Assembly (NCBI GenBank): GCA_001414345.1
Contig: LLCB01000273.1
Coordinates: forward strand, 1 to 64,000
Direction: 5' to 3'
Length of the DNA stretch: 64,000 nucleotides
Source of the DNA: Hymenoscyphus infarciens
Taxonomy: Eukaryota > Ascomycota > Leotiomycetes > Helotiales > Helotiaceae
Shown: in pieces, positions 1-13,211 of the stretch
Layout of the letters: each line of letters begins with the position of its first letter
Position numbering within the stretch: the stretch's first letter is position 1
Program-made: the position numbers and the translations under genes
Notes under the pieces: model-generated
Database searches by the model: none
What the model saw: the letters and a program-made list of their open reading frames with translations, nothing else
What the model was told of the DNA's origin: nothing

Positions 1-999
1 AAATAATATAAATAGTAAGAATACCTTCTAATTAGATATATTCTTATATACTAACTTATCTCTTAGAATATATATATATATTATATATATATATATATTA
101 TATATATAAAAGTAAGTTCTTCTCTTCTTAATTAGACCTAATTTAGAGCTAATCTAATATAGTAAAATACCTCTTCTATGTTCTCCTAGTACGCTTCTAG
201 CTATCTACTAAGTCTACTATATTTAGTACCTTTAAGTAAAATCTTAGAATAGAGATTATATATATACTTTTAAGAAGCTAAAGTTAAAGAAGTATAGGTA
301 CTATATAGAGTAGAATACTATATATATCTTAGTAAGTTTAATTCTAAATATATACTAAATTCGTTCTAACTTAAGTAGTTACTATAGTTTATTAAGAAGG
401 AGTTTAATATACTTAAGAGTAAGAAGGAGAAGAGAGAGATTAAGAAGGCTACTAAGGCTTTAGATAAGGTATTAGTTATTACTAGTATAGAGATACTAAA
501 GAATAGTTTAAAGGTATAGTTTACTCTTCTAGAGGAGACTTAGGCGCTTTATACTAAGGTTACTATAAGTACCTCTTACTTATTAGAGAGGTTTTAGTTA
601 CTAATATTTAATAGTCCTTATACTATATTATAGAGAGTAGGACCTCTATCTAAACCTAGGTTTAGGTCCTCTTTGAGGCTTATCTAAAGAGTTTATAGGC
701 GTCTCTTTTAAAGCTGGTTATAAGAGGTTACTAAGGTAAGAAGCGTTCTTATAAGAAGGAGGTAGTAGAGGAAGAGCTGATTTAGGCTTCTTATGCTTAG
801 AAGAGTAGAGAGAAGGATAATAAGTTAGAGGAAGGAGAGGCTATAGTCTAGAGAGGGTTAGTAGGCCTTATTTTAGTAGTAACTTAGTCTTAGTTCTTTA
901 CTTTATTAATTTTAAATATTCCTACTAGTTAGTGTTTTATCTTAGGTTTTTATTATAAGTTCCTTATTAAGGGTAACTAGAATTAGAGGATATTAATAG

Positions 1000-3900
1000 A
1001 GCTTTATAAATTAACTCTTTTATCTAATTCTTATCTAATTCCTATATATTAAGCTATTTAGAGAGGTGTTAGAGTAGTCTTAACTCTTTTAGATATTTAA
1101 TATAAAAGTCTCTTAGATAATATAGTAAACTCTAAAAATTATCTATAAGATACTAAGCTAGATCTAAATTATATCTAACTTATTTTACTTAATACTATAG
1201 TTATCTTCTAAAAAGTCTACTACTAAGTATTTCTTATACCTCCTATTCTTATATACCTTTAATAATATCTAATAAGAGCTTTAGAGTCTCTTATCTTAGT
1301 AGAGAGGTGTTTAAATCCTTTAAAAGTATATTAAAGGTAAAAATATTATAAATTAATAAGCTTTTAAGAAGTTTTAGTCTATAGAAGTGTCTTATACTTT
1401 CTAATATTTTAAAAGGTTCTATCTACTATTTAGTAAGCTTTTAACTAGAACGATTTATCTTAAGATTCTTAGTAGATAAGTAGACTTTATCTCTAACGTC
1501 TTAGTTAATAGCTCTTTAGTATTAGTTTATACTATCTTCTATTTTTTTCTAAGCCTTATTTATATTATCTTTAGCTATTCTCTAAGTAGAGTATATATAT
1601 TAGGCTACTTTTACTACCTTATTATAGTTAAGTTGTTTCTAGGGAATAGAAGTCTTTAACGTATTCTAGTCTTATAAAGTCTTTAAGTTAAGTCTAAACT
1701 TAAGCTAATAAGAGGTTATATTAATAGATAAGTATAGAAGTGTTATTTATACTCTATCTATTAGAGGGATTAATTTACTCTAATTATCTTAATAGTAGGT
1801 TATAAAGAGCCTTAGTCTCTAATTAATATATTAGTTTATTATCTTTATCTATTTATCTATCTATTTATAGTAAGTAGTACTAAGCTTAAGCTTAATACTA
1901 ATTATTTAATAAAATTTAATTTAAAATAATAATATAAATTAAAGTCTTTAATTAGATGTAATTGATTTAAGATAGTAGTTAAAATAGTAAATCTATTAAA
2001 TAAGAAATTTAGCTAGTTCTTTAACGTCTATAGTTAAGTAATAGAGTATTAATACTAAATCCTTTCTAAGTTAGTTAATAAATACTAATATAGTATTAAA
2101 TCTATGTTTATTCTTTAGAAATAATTTAAAATTTATATATAAATATTATATAAGATAGTTAGGTATAGGTAAGAGGTAAAGAAAGCCTTATTACTTAGTT
2201 TATTAAGAATAAGAGTATTTATAAGCTTAATAATTCCTTATATACCTTTTATAGTCTAAAAACATTCTAGCTTAGTAGTAGTATTATATTAATAACTAGT
2301 ATATCTTTTTTATATTTAGGTAAGTACTAGATACTTAGTTATAGACTTCTTAGATTAGTTTTATATAGAGTTTTATATTCTTTTAAATATAAAGTTAATT
2401 CTTAAAAAGTAGTAAATTATTTAATAAGAGGTAGTATCTATTTAGAAGTTTATAATATTCTTTCTAAAAAGAGTATAGATTATCTTCTTTTAACCTCTAA
2501 ATTATATTTAAACTTATTCTTAGAATAACATCTAACTAAATTATATTAAAAGAGGTAGACTATTCTTATAAAAAGGTTTAAGTAAGTTTAGTATTAATTT
2601 AAGAGTCTAAATAATTAGGTACTAAAAGAGTATATAAGCAACTATCTACTTTAGCTTAATCATAGGTTTTTAGGTCTTACTTATATTAGGTTAATATATC
2701 TACTTTTTAATTACTCTTCCTAGACGTAAATCAGATCTAGAAGTTAAAGTCTAATAGAAACTCTATCTATTAGACTTGTTTAACTATAAGTAGCTTAGTT
2801 ATTATAAAGTATTCTAATAATCTATAATCTAAATATATATTAATATACTTCTAATATAATATAAGTTTAGAGTACTATTTCTTAAAAGCTTTTATAATAG
2901 TAGATAGCTCTTTATTATAGATCTCCTAGTTTAATTTATAGCTAACTAAGACGTATAAGTAGAACCTAATAGAGTACTAAAAGCTATTATATTATTATAA
3001 GAATATATCTACTATTACTCTTTCTAAGAAGTCTCTTTCTACCTTTATATTATAATTAAGGTTAAAGTAATATAAGGTTTATATAGTAAGTAGCTAGGCT
3101 CTTAGTACTTTAAAAGCTTTATTATATTTAAATATCTATAGAAATAGCTTTATAAGATATGTTATTATAGTTAAAGGTTTATTAATTTTAGTATAACCTT
3201 TAATAAATTATTTATAAAATCCTATAAACTCTAAATAAGACTTTATACCTATTATAGTATTAGATTAGACCTAGTTTTATAAAGGCTTTACTTTTTTAGA
3301 GTTAACTTTAAGTCCTTTTATAGTTAAGATAAATCCTAAGTATTTAACTCTAATAATATTAAATTTACTTTTCTTAATATCTACTTAAAGTCTTACTTCT
3401 TAGAGCTAATTTAGAACCTTCTTAACCTATTTCTTATATTTTTTAATAGTATCTAAATAAATTAAAATATTATTTAAGTAAGTAATATAGAAGTTATCTA
3501 AATAATTAATTAAGATGTTATTTATATAATGTTAATAGATAATAGAGCTATTATAGAGTTTAAAAAGGAGGACCTTATATTTATATATACTATACCTAGT
3601 TCTAAATATAGTTATCTCTTCTAAGTTAAAGTCTATTTAAATATAATAGAAAGCTTATCTAATATCTAATTTAGTAAAGATTTTAGCTATTCTTATTCTA
3701 GAAAAGAGCTTATTAATATAAGAGATTAGATAAAGATTATTTTAGATTAGAGTATTTAGCTTTCTATAATTAATATAGAACTATAACTTATTACTATTAG
3801 CCTTTTTTAATAAAGAGTATTAGAGAGGCGAAAGAGCTATTACTATTAATAATAAACCTCTTATCTAAGTTCTTTATAAGATACTCTTTTATAGTTTTAA

Positions 3901-6500
3901 GCTTTATAGTTAACTATTAGTATAGAGGTAAAAAGGAGTTAAGAAGTAGCTTATTTAAAGTAATCTTATAATCGTATTTATAGTAAGAAGGAAGCTTATT
4001 AGAAGCTACTTTTAAGAATATATCTTTATAAAATAAGTAATCTTTTAAGAGTTAAGCTTATATTAGAGCTCTTATTTTATTATTATCTTAGAGAGGGGCT
4101 AATCTCTTATTAATAACCTAATCTAGCTTATAAAGGCTTATTATATAAAATTCTAAATTAGGCTATTTTATATTATAATATATTATATTAGTACTTATTT
4201 TATAGATAAAGAAGTATAGAGTCTAGCCTTTTAAGACTATACTAGTAGTTTATAAGAGCTTTAAACTAAAGTTAGATATTAAAATTTTAAAAGATATTAT
4301 TATAAATAAAAGTAATAACTTAGCTATATATATAAGTCTACTCTTTTTATATCTTTCTTATTACTAGATAGTATATTCTCTTTAGTTTATATCTAATTAG
4401 TAATTTAAAAAAGGTTTCTAGTTCTAGCTAGAAAGAGAAAGTAAAATTTCCTTACTATAGTAGAGAGTTAGAGGGTATTTAGTTAGCTAAGTAATCTAGT
4501 TCTTTAAAGAGTTAAGAAGAACTTTAAAATAGTTTAACTACTTATTACTAATAATTAGGTCTTATTATCTAAGGTCTAGGATAATAAAGGAGTAGTTATA
4601 AATATAATATTTATTTATATTTAAATATAGTTATATAAACTAATTTACTTAGCTTTTAGTACTATTATTATATCTATAAATAGATACTAAATAAAGTAGT
4701 TTCTAGATCTTTAAACTTATTACTTTTAATAATTATAGAGCTAGGAGTTAATTTAGAAATAGATACCTATTTATTTCTATATCTACTAAAGCTTATATTT
4801 TAATACTATATCTCTATATACTAAGAGTAGTATTTATAAGGAACTATTTTCCTTCTATAAGCTTAAAAAGGTTAAGTCTAGCTAGATTATATTTATATAA
4901 GCCTAGGAAGGTATTTTTACCTAGATCTCTTTATTTTCCTCTTAATTTAAGTTAGAGTTAGAGTACTTTTTAGATAGTTATTCTTCTTTAGATTAATCGT
5001 TCTTCTCTATCTTATTAATATTAGGTAGATTAGAATAGTTAGACTTAATATACCTAGGTTTCCTATAATTATAGTACTTTATACTAGTAAGGAGTTAGTC
5101 TATAAATAAAGTCTTTAATCTTTTACTAGTAAAAGAGAGCTTAAGAGTTTAAGAAGTTTTTTAAGAAGTAGAATAAAGTCTATATAAGAGTAGTAAGGGT
5201 TTTATTAAAGAACTAGATAAGGTTTAGTTAGTGTTAGGCTTTTAGTATAATAAGCTTATTATAATAGGTTTTTTAGTACTTATTATACTAGTTATATATA
5301 ACTTAGTATTATAGTACTATTCCTTATCTATAAATAATAGGTCTCTTACTATCTTATTAAAGTTAGTATTCTAGTACCTCTTACTATTAACTAATTAGGT
5401 TTAGAGCTAAGGTATAAGCTTATCTTATATATAGTAGAACTTATCTTACTTAGATACTTCTTTAAGTATTACTATACTTAAAAAGTAACTTTTAAATTCT
5501 ATAAAACTTTCTTCTATATAACTCTTCTATCTTATCTAAAGAGACTAAAAGGCGTTCTAGGTATCCTCCTTCTTATAATCTATTAGATAGTAGGTATTAA
5601 GAAGCTTAATTATCTCTTTATAGTCTTTAAATACTATCTTACTTATATTAAACTTATATTAAGGCTCTAAGTAGTTCTAAGCAAGTTTTATTATTATCTC
5701 TTAAATAAGAGCTTTATAAGTTAAAAGTATTTAATAATAGTCGACGTTTATATAGAGTTAATTATATATTAATATTCTTTATTACTTATATATAAGTAAA
5801 ACGTTATTATTTAAAAGTTTAATTTTCTCTATAATCTTACTTTTAATAGATTAAAGAGCTTTTAGAGTACTTTTAAGTTATAAGCATAAGATAGGTTATT
5901 ATAAGAAAGGAATATTAGAGGTAGAGTCTTATCTATAATAATAGTTTAAAGAGGTAGAAGAAGGTATTTATATAGGTTAGATAAGACTTAGACTTTAGTT
6001 ATTATTTAGTAGTTATTAACTAATTTACTATACTAGGTTTAATAATTAAGTAATCTAATTATCTTACTCTAAAATTCTCTATTCTTTTTCTTAATTCTTA
6101 ACCTTTATAGCTTAGATTATACCTTATATCTCGTCTATATTAAAGAAGTCTTATTAATCTCTCTAGCTTCTAAGTACTAAGCCTTTACTTTTATTATTCT
6201 TAAGCTTCTTATTATTCTTAGAAGTATAGTACTAAGTTAAGAACCTTTTAGTAGAGGCTTGACTTTATTCTCTAAGAGAGGGCTCTATACTTAGAAATAG
6301 AGCTTAGAAAGGACCTAGGGTTACTCTAGATTCTAATATATTAAATATTAAATTAGAGGAAGAGGGGAGTAGGATTAGATTTAAAAGCCTTCTAAATAAC
6401 TATTATAAGTCGACTTATTTACTAAATCTAGGGTTATTAGGACTCTTAGGAAATACTTAGCGTATTCTAATCTCTTAATATATACTAAAATACGATTTTT
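1000..6500 (-). mobile_element. Degenerate Ty3/gypsy-type LTR retrotransposon
   Basis: Read on the minus strand with TAG/TAA taken as former Gln or Trp codons, 3250-3860 gives a gypsy reverse transcriptase. It contains AKIFTKLDIR at about 3655-3690, the equivalent of the usual TKLDLRSAY block, and KYLGFI followed by GLKVNSKKVK at 3300-3345. Gag lies to the right: 5041-5080 reads YYNYRKPRYIKSNY, which is a CCHC zinc knuckle with every Cys changed to Tyr and the His changed to Tyr. Those are the expected results of G-to-A and C-to-T changes. RNase H and integrase would fall at about 1900-3000. The part towards 1000 may hold the C-terminal region. Element ends are not defined and the copy is certainly dead. 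Confidence 0.7.
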
Positions 6501-6693
6501 ACTAGCTCTTTATATAGATAATAAACCCTACTATTACTAGCTATTTAGGTAGTCTCTGATTACCTAGCTATATAAGAATACTATTATAATATTCTAAATC
6601 GAGTATAAATTAACTTCTAAATAAAGAGTAGTAATAAGCTTAAAAAGAGATATTATTAAGACTATTACTAGTAAAGAAGAGTTATTGTTTTTA

Positions 6694-7518
6694 TATAATA
6701 GTACGAAATATATATAACTATAGAGGTATATAGAAGTACGTATAGTAGAATAACGTATATAGATACTAGATACTAATATAGAAGAAAATAATAACTGTCT
6801 CTCTTCTATACTAAATATAAACGTCTATATATAAGAGTTTAGAAGCTTCTAAGTTCTAATAATAATAATAACTAAGCTCTATCTAATATAGCTAATACTA
6901 AATAATAAGAGCTAAAAAGCTAAATATATAACCTCTAATCCTTTGAAAAGCTAAATATATAATATCTGAACCTTAATCCCTTCTATATATAAATGTTAGA
7001 TATTAATACCTTTAGCACTTCGCTTATATAAGTATCGGTTATTCGTAATCTCGGCCCTAGAGGTATTAGAGGTATCGGCACTGCTTAGAGGTATCGGCAG
7101 TTTCACGAATACCGACAATTCAGAATAGTGCTATTATATAATAATCCAGCTGTTATATGATAATCCAGGATAGTATACTATCATAGAGATTACGAATAAC
7201 TAATACTTATATAATTAAAGTGTTAAAGGTATTAATATCCGATATTTATATATAGAATAGATTAAGGTTTAGGTATTATATATTTAGCTTTTTAGCTCTT
7301 ATTATTTAGTATTAGCTATATTAGACAGGGCTCGGTTATTATTCTTATTAGAACTTAGTAGCTTCTAACCTCTTATATATAGACGTTTATATTTAATATA
7401 GAAGAGAGATAGTTTATCCTTTTCTTCTATATTAGAGCCTAGTATTTATATACGTTATTCTACTAAACGTACTCTTATATACCTCTTCTATAGTTATATA
7501 TATTTCGTACTATTATAC
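6694..7518. repeat. Large inverted repeat (arms about 359 and 333 bp)
   Basis: 6694-7052 and 7186-7518 are inverted copies of each other with scattered transition differences. The inner ends are the block ending TTATTCGTAATCTC at 7052 and its reverse complement starting at 7186. The left arm is 26 bp longer because a GCTAAATATATA-containing segment is duplicated. The 133-bp spacer is visibly less AT-rich and contains short direct repeats (GAGGTATCGGCA; ATAATCCAG). Both arms contain a CTTATATAA box, so they could be two solo LTRs in opposite orientation, or the long termini of a foldback element. Confidence 0.75.
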
Positions 7519-9440
7519 TAAATCTTCTATATATTATCTTTTTATTATAAGTTATAGAATGATTTAGTAAATTAAATAAAGTAACTTAACTTAAGTACTT
7601 CTATTAAATAGTTAGTATTTATAGCTTTTTAGTAAGTCTTAACTCTTAAGCTAAATAAACTAGACTATTTAGAATAATATTCTTAGTTTAAACTATCTAT
7701 ATTAATAGTTCTTTATTTTAAGAATAACTTTATTAAAAGATCTTAGTATACTCTATATTCGACTACTTCGTAGATTATATAAAGAGTTCTAGTAGTTTTA
7801 TACTAGTACTTATTATTAAAAATCCTTTTTAATAAGTAATTTACTCTAGAATTACTAAAAAGTATAAGACTTTAATTTAGAAATATTAATTTAATTTATA
7901 AGAGAATAAAAAGTTGCTTATATAAGCTAGATTTTAATAAATATATCAAGGGTTTAAAATATAAACTAAATAGACTTTAAAATAATAACTAAAGATTAAA
8001 TAAATTAGCTCTCTAGCTTTTATAATATTTACTATAATTTATTAATTTACTTTAATATTAGAAACTATAGCTACTAATCTTACTATAATAAGTTTCTTTT
8101 TAAAAAGCTCTAGAGTAATCTTTAGTTAACCTCTATTTACTCTTTCTCTAATACTTAACTCTAATATAAGTTTATATATCTTAAGTTCTTAATTAATATT
8201 AGCTCTTAGTATATAGATATAAAGAATATTAAAAACTTTATTAAAATTAAAGAGATAAGAACTATATAATAAAGATTAACTAGAGCGATTTATATAGCTT
8301 AATATTAGACTTTTTTTTAGTAAATATAGATTCTATTTATAGAAAAAAAGTTAGTAGAAATAAGAAAACTCTTTTATAAAAGTAGCTATATCTAGCTTAC
8401 TTTATTAATATACTTAAGTTAAGTTAAATATAATAACTCTTTTATATTTTCTATACTAGAAAGTTATTAGTATTTACTTCTTATAAATAATTCTACTAAT
8501 ACTTTAAACTTTTACTCTAGCTTATAGTCTATCTTATTATATACTAATAAGTTTTATAGCTTAGATTTTAATAAAGATATCTTTTTATAAATGTTTATTA
8601 ATAAGAAGTATTATTATAGTATAATAATATAGCTTATAGTAATTATTACTTTTATAGTCTTAATCTCTATATTAAAATATCTTTAATATTTTAATTAAAT
8701 TTATATATAGCTATAAGAAACTATTTAATATATACTAGAACACTTCTATAAAGAGAATATAGCTTAAGTATTATATAATTATATAATCTTATATTTAAAT
8801 ATAAAAAGAACTTTCTTTATATTAACTTTTTTTCTATTAATAGAATTATATTTATAATATATTATAAAAAATATAATTAGATTATCTATATTATTTCTTC
8901 TTATTTTACTTCTCTTCTAAGATATTTAAAACCTTCTAATAAATAAAAAGATTAGTATTATAACTTATAAATAGACTAAAAAGTCTATAAATATAATTAA
9001 TTATAAATACTCTTATAAGTATAATTAAAATTCATATAGATATATATATAGTCTTAAGTTATAGAGACTTGAAACCTACTTTTATATATTCTATAAATTA
9101 AAGAGTAATAGTAGTACTTATTTTATTAACTAGAGATTTTATTATATTTTCAAGACTTTCTTTATTTATATAAAGTTAGAAAATTTAAAGGAATAATTTA
9201 AATAGTAAGAGTAATTTAGCTAGCTTATTAGTAGACTATCTACTAATAAAGTTAGAAGAATAAATACTAATTTTAAATAAATATCTTAGTATATATCTTT
9301 AATTAACTAGTAACTAGAAAGTAATATAGAATTTTCGCGTTTTTATAAAGTATATAATATAGTATAATTTAAAGTCATATTATAGTGTTCTAGTATTACT
9401 CGTACGTTGTTATTATATCTTAGCGTGTCTAACTTAGAGC
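7519..9440. repeat. AT-rich RIP-like DNA, no assignable element
   Basis: No frame, repeat partner or recognisable domain was found. The composition is the same as the rest of the left block and fades into normal DNA over about 9300-9480. The minus strand has some codon-like texture but no motif I could assign. Confidence 0.6.
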
Positions 9441-10028
9441 GGTTTTATAACGCTACGACCACGCCCTCGGAGTTCGGTTAAATCCGCATGCCAGTGGTGC
9501 TCTCTGTCATTCTTTCACCTTTCGGCTCGGGCAATCTTTTGCTAAAAATGGCAGTTCAATTAGCATTGAACCAACCCAAAGTACCGGAATTGATGAATTT
9601 ACCCAAGGTAAGTAATAGCGGCGGGGTATGTTTAACGCTTAACGGTTATAACTTATCACTATTCCCGTGTTGCATTCCCAATCATATGCAATACTACCCT
9701 ATCACCCCTACACACTTCCAATATTTGCACATGTGTCTCTTTTCGTCGTCATTGAGTTTTGAGTTTATGCGCCCCATTTTAATGGCCCGGGGGAGTAGCA
9801 GGAACAGCCGGAGAAAGTGCGCACTTGTATTGGATTCGCTTGAAAATGTGAAAATCATCAGTATCCTGGGGAATGGGATTAAGCAGCGACCATAACAGCG
9901 AGATCTCTAATAAATCTTTGGAAAGGAAAAGTAGAACTAAGTAAGAACGGATTGCCCAACCACCTTGGCATTGACGCATTGATCTATGGTATATCGTAAA
10001 AAAAGGAAAGTCATCATACTCATCATAA
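9441..10028. other. Boundary and terpene synthase 3' flank, no gene supported
   Basis: An ATG-initiated frame at 9488-9895 has no recognisable domain and contains splice-like signals, so it is not called. The stretch holds the transition from AT-rich DNA and the 3' flank of the minus-strand terpene synthase. Confidence 0.5.
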
Positions 10029-11426
10029 TCATAGCACAAAAACAACCGTTCCATCCTCACCTCGATTGTCCTTTACTCCATACCTTCCCGTATTCAAACT
10101 ATCCAGTGATGTCAGCGGCAACACGATCAAAAGGCAGAAGAGGAATTTACCTCCAGTTCAAATTTCCGGTGCAATTTAACTTGCATCCGTCTATGAAAGC
10201 TCGTACTCCACGACGGTCTTCTTCATCATCTAATTGAGAGACAAAATCTTTGGCGTCTTCCTCGAACTCGATAATCAAATCTTGCAGCAGAACGACGGCG
10301 TCGTCGATTGCTCTTTGTGGGTTTCCGTGTGTTGCTACTGCGATTGGGATCGCGCTTTCGATACAACCGCCTTTCTGTACCGCGAATGATGAGCATGCCT
10401 TTTGGGGGAAGAGGGGTAAGATTGCTTACAATTTCCTTTTTTAGTGAGAAGATATCATTTGTTCTACACGAAAAAAGTTAGGAGCGAGGTTAACGAGATC
10501 CTACTGGAATACACATACAAAGATATAATCATGTTAGTGTTGTCCCATATAACACTGGCGTTTTGAGCAGCGAGGCATGGAGGCGCTTTGTTCGAGAAGC
10601 TGCATATGAAATTAGTCTCGTCACTCAACGATGGCAGTGAACAGAAACTTACTCGCACATTGCGGTCGTTACACCACAGGCACTTGTTCCCATCCGACAT
10701 GCCCAGTAATCTTCCAATGTGGGTATCTCATTTCTCAATTTTCTCTTTTGCTCAAGTTCGGACATATCCATGAAGAAAAGCATCTCTTTCATGAAGGTTT
10801 TCCGTTGTTCTGTAAATCGAGTTAGCTTATATATCAATAGAAGGAGGTGAATAGTTTATACCAAGATCATAAGCCGCAGAAAGTGCTTCTCCAATGACCC
10901 CAAAGCTTCGAATGATAGGACTTGAAGGAATAAAATCGTCCTCTACGATATTCAAGCCCAAGGTCTTTTCGATGTATGCAGTCGTCTGCCTTCTGTGTTC
11001 CTGAGCAGCGTCGTAATTGTTGCTCAAGACGCCATCCACCTCATCAATATCATCGTCCCAGACGAAGAGCCATATGGCCACGAAAGCACAAATTCGAAGG
11101 TCCGCAAAGTCGGCATTTGGCCACCAATGAGCTGCAAATAAAGCGAAATCTGCGGATTTCATCTTTTCCAGTTTCTTTGGGTCCTTGACGAGGCTGCAGT
11201 CTGGTGAGTGAAAGAACTACTCACGCATTACTCAATTGAGTATGAACTTATGGTGCACTAACCTCTCTAACTTTTTATTGACTTCCGGAACGACGTGGAT
11301 GTAATGTGGATTCCGGCGCGCGGGCCAGGTCTTAAAAAACCGGGAAAGAGCTGGAACTTCAATTCTCTGACCTCGAAGACTCTCGAGGAGAGTATTCCGG
11401 TCCAGGACAGCCAACGATGGAGCCAT
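10029..11426 (-). CDS. Class I terpene synthase (sesquiterpene cyclase-like), 7 exons
   Basis: This enzyme would ionise a prenyl diphosphate, probably farnesyl diphosphate, and cyclise it in the cytosol. Exons on the minus strand are 11426-11263, 11193-10862, 10809-10653, 10599-10519, 10463-10430, 10374-10151 and 10098-10029. They join to 1062 nt and 353 aa, a normal length for fungal sesquiterpene synthases. The aspartate-rich metal site is WDDDIDE (D101-E106). The second Mg site NDIFSLKKE spans residues 247-255, and the C-terminal Arg-Tyr pair is TGRYGV (R336-Y337). All canonical residues are present, so the gene looks intact. A TATA-like stretch lies 25-40 bp upstream of the ATG. It sits about 0.6 kb from the RIP block, and the next gene is an MFS transporter. 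No P450 or other tailoring enzyme is in view. The product cannot be predicted. The terminal exons rest on splice consensus and frame only. Confidence 0.9.
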
Positions 11427-13211
11427 TGTCGTGTAATCTTGGTGGTGTTACTATATATAAAAATCCAGGATCCGCCGTGTGTATAGAGAAGACCTCCAGG
11501 GGAAAAAGGATCACTGGGATGGATGCTAGGTAGATACCCTCTGGATTCTTTGCAACAATTCGAGGTTTAAAACAACACTACTCAGGTAAAAGCGTTGAGA
11601 GCAAGAAAAAGTAATATATGAGCGATCTCTATCGAATGAGGGAGCGCACTGTTTCTCCAAAAGGTAGCGAGGTAGAATGGGGCGGTAAGGGCAGAGTCTC
11701 GCCACCGAAATTGGCAGAAGTCAGTATATATGAGGGTTTTCCTCCGTCCGGGTTGGCTTTTCGGGGTATTCTCTGTTTGTGTTGGGCCCCCCTGTTGCCC
11801 CTTGGCAAAACGTTGGGATCCATACTGTAACTGTTCGACCGATCTGTCGGAATTGACGATATAACCCACTTATGCTGCTCCGGCAACGTACGATAGGAAA
11901 CTCATCCGGTCCTTCCGCAATACTACTTCTACTTACGACATCATGTCCAGACTCCAAAGGTGCTGCAGATTTCTTGATGTCGATCCTTCTGCGTGATAAG
12001 TACTTCTACTTCTACCAGGGAACCATCCCCCATTCTTGGTAGAGTACCGCATTTACCATTTACGAATAATTGGTTTTTAACCGCATGGGTCTGGTCCCAG
12101 GAGATAAAAAACCCCGCATTGCTGTAGGCAAAATAATGAGCTGACAAAAGAGAAGGCGCTCGGTGTTTCAAAAGAGGCTAGCATAGAACACCTTCTGGAA
12201 ACAGACGAAGACCGCAGTTTTGACGATCGGTACTATCACCGAGTAACACGGCATCATTCCCCGGAGGGCCTATCGATGCATACAGATAGATCTTCCGTGA
12301 CTTGAATACTTGAGTGGGAGAGACTGTTTGCCGAGAGGCCGGGTTTTGAGTGAGCTTCTACCCACGCAAAACCAACATATTACTGTAGAAATTTAGTGTA
12401 CATATGAAGGCCTTTGTTACCACTGTACCGGGTCGATCGAAGAGATACGTGGCACAGCCGTAAGGGGTTTCGGGTGTGGTAGCGTCCCGCTAGAGAATCC
12501 CCGTGGCGTGCTCCCGACATCCTAGAGGTCAAGAGTTGCAACCCCCCCCCTCTACGGGACGGAAAAAACGTCCCTCTTCCCCCCAAAAACTGGTCTTGAA
12601 TTCTGAATAAAACCACAACACGACATCTAAAATGGACAAGCTTTGATCTAATAGTTAATTAGCTGTTAGTGACTCGTTCTATATTTTTTGTATATTTTTC
12701 TTGTCTTCTTTAGACGTTGTGTTAGTCCTTTGGTAGGGTGCGGCACCGTGTCGAAAAGGGACGTTTTTTCCGTCCCCGGAGAGCCCCCCCTCCTCCCACC
12801 ACCAAACTGGCTGGACTTCCAACAAAATGTTGTTCTGCCTCAAACGCAGTAAAACACCAGGAACTCCGTATCGGTACGCTAGACAAAACCTCTGATGCTC
12901 GATTTTGTCTCTCTCCGGAGATAACAAGGTACCTATAGGTAGGTGTCGTACATCCCAGCCTTTTTTGATTCCTTCATCTGCACAATGAAGCCGAGTGCTG
13001 CAAAGGCAGTACTACCTACCGGTTGCGCACAAGTGACAGGTCTCATAGGGTTTATCAGCCCTCCTCCTTTCCCCTCAATTACACTTGGAAAGTGCTCGCG
13101 GGCCCGTGGAATTTAGCCATCCTGCAAGACCGTGGCAGATTTCCTCCGTACTTCCAAGTAAATTTCACATATTCTACTCCTTTTCCGCCCACTTTCACGG
13201 CGAAGCTAACA
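11427..13211. other. Intergenic region with hairpin repeats, no gene supported
   Basis: Several short frames overlap on both strands without domains. Two inverted copies of a near-palindrome lie at 12556-12575 and 12757-12776, with related C/G-rich flanks, and suggest a small decayed repeat. The right part is the 5' region of the MFS gene. Confidence 0.5.
12556..12776. repeat. Inverted pair of GGGACG-hairpin sequences
   Basis: The 20-mer AGGGACGTTTTTTCCGTCCC occurs on the plus strand at 12757-12776 and on the minus strand at 12575-12556. Each copy is itself nearly palindromic and is flanked by a run of G/C bases. This looks like the ends of a small foldback or MITE-like element, but no target duplication was identified. 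Confidence 0.5.

Larger units (their letters stand above)
1..9440. repeat. AT-rich RIP-degraded repeat block (left)
   Basis: The block is extremely AT-rich, dense in TA dinucleotides, and has no open frame of useful length in any of six frames. Base composition changes abruptly near 9.4-9.5 kb where the gene island begins. Recognisable contents are a minus-strand gypsy-type element and a large inverted repeat. The simple (TA)n stretch at about 68-110 is low complexity. Part of 400-950 on the plus strand has a codon-like texture rich in Lys, Arg and Glu and may be the end of another element, but I cannot name it. Confidence 0.85.

Noticed and set aside
7519..9440. Possible transposase on the minus strand
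   Set aside because: Codon-like texture but no catalytic motif of hAT, pogo or Tc1 families could be recognised.
9488..9895. 135-codon ATG frame at the edge of the gene island
   Set aside because: No domain, odd composition, splice-like signals within, and overlapping frames on the other strand; not enough to call a gene.
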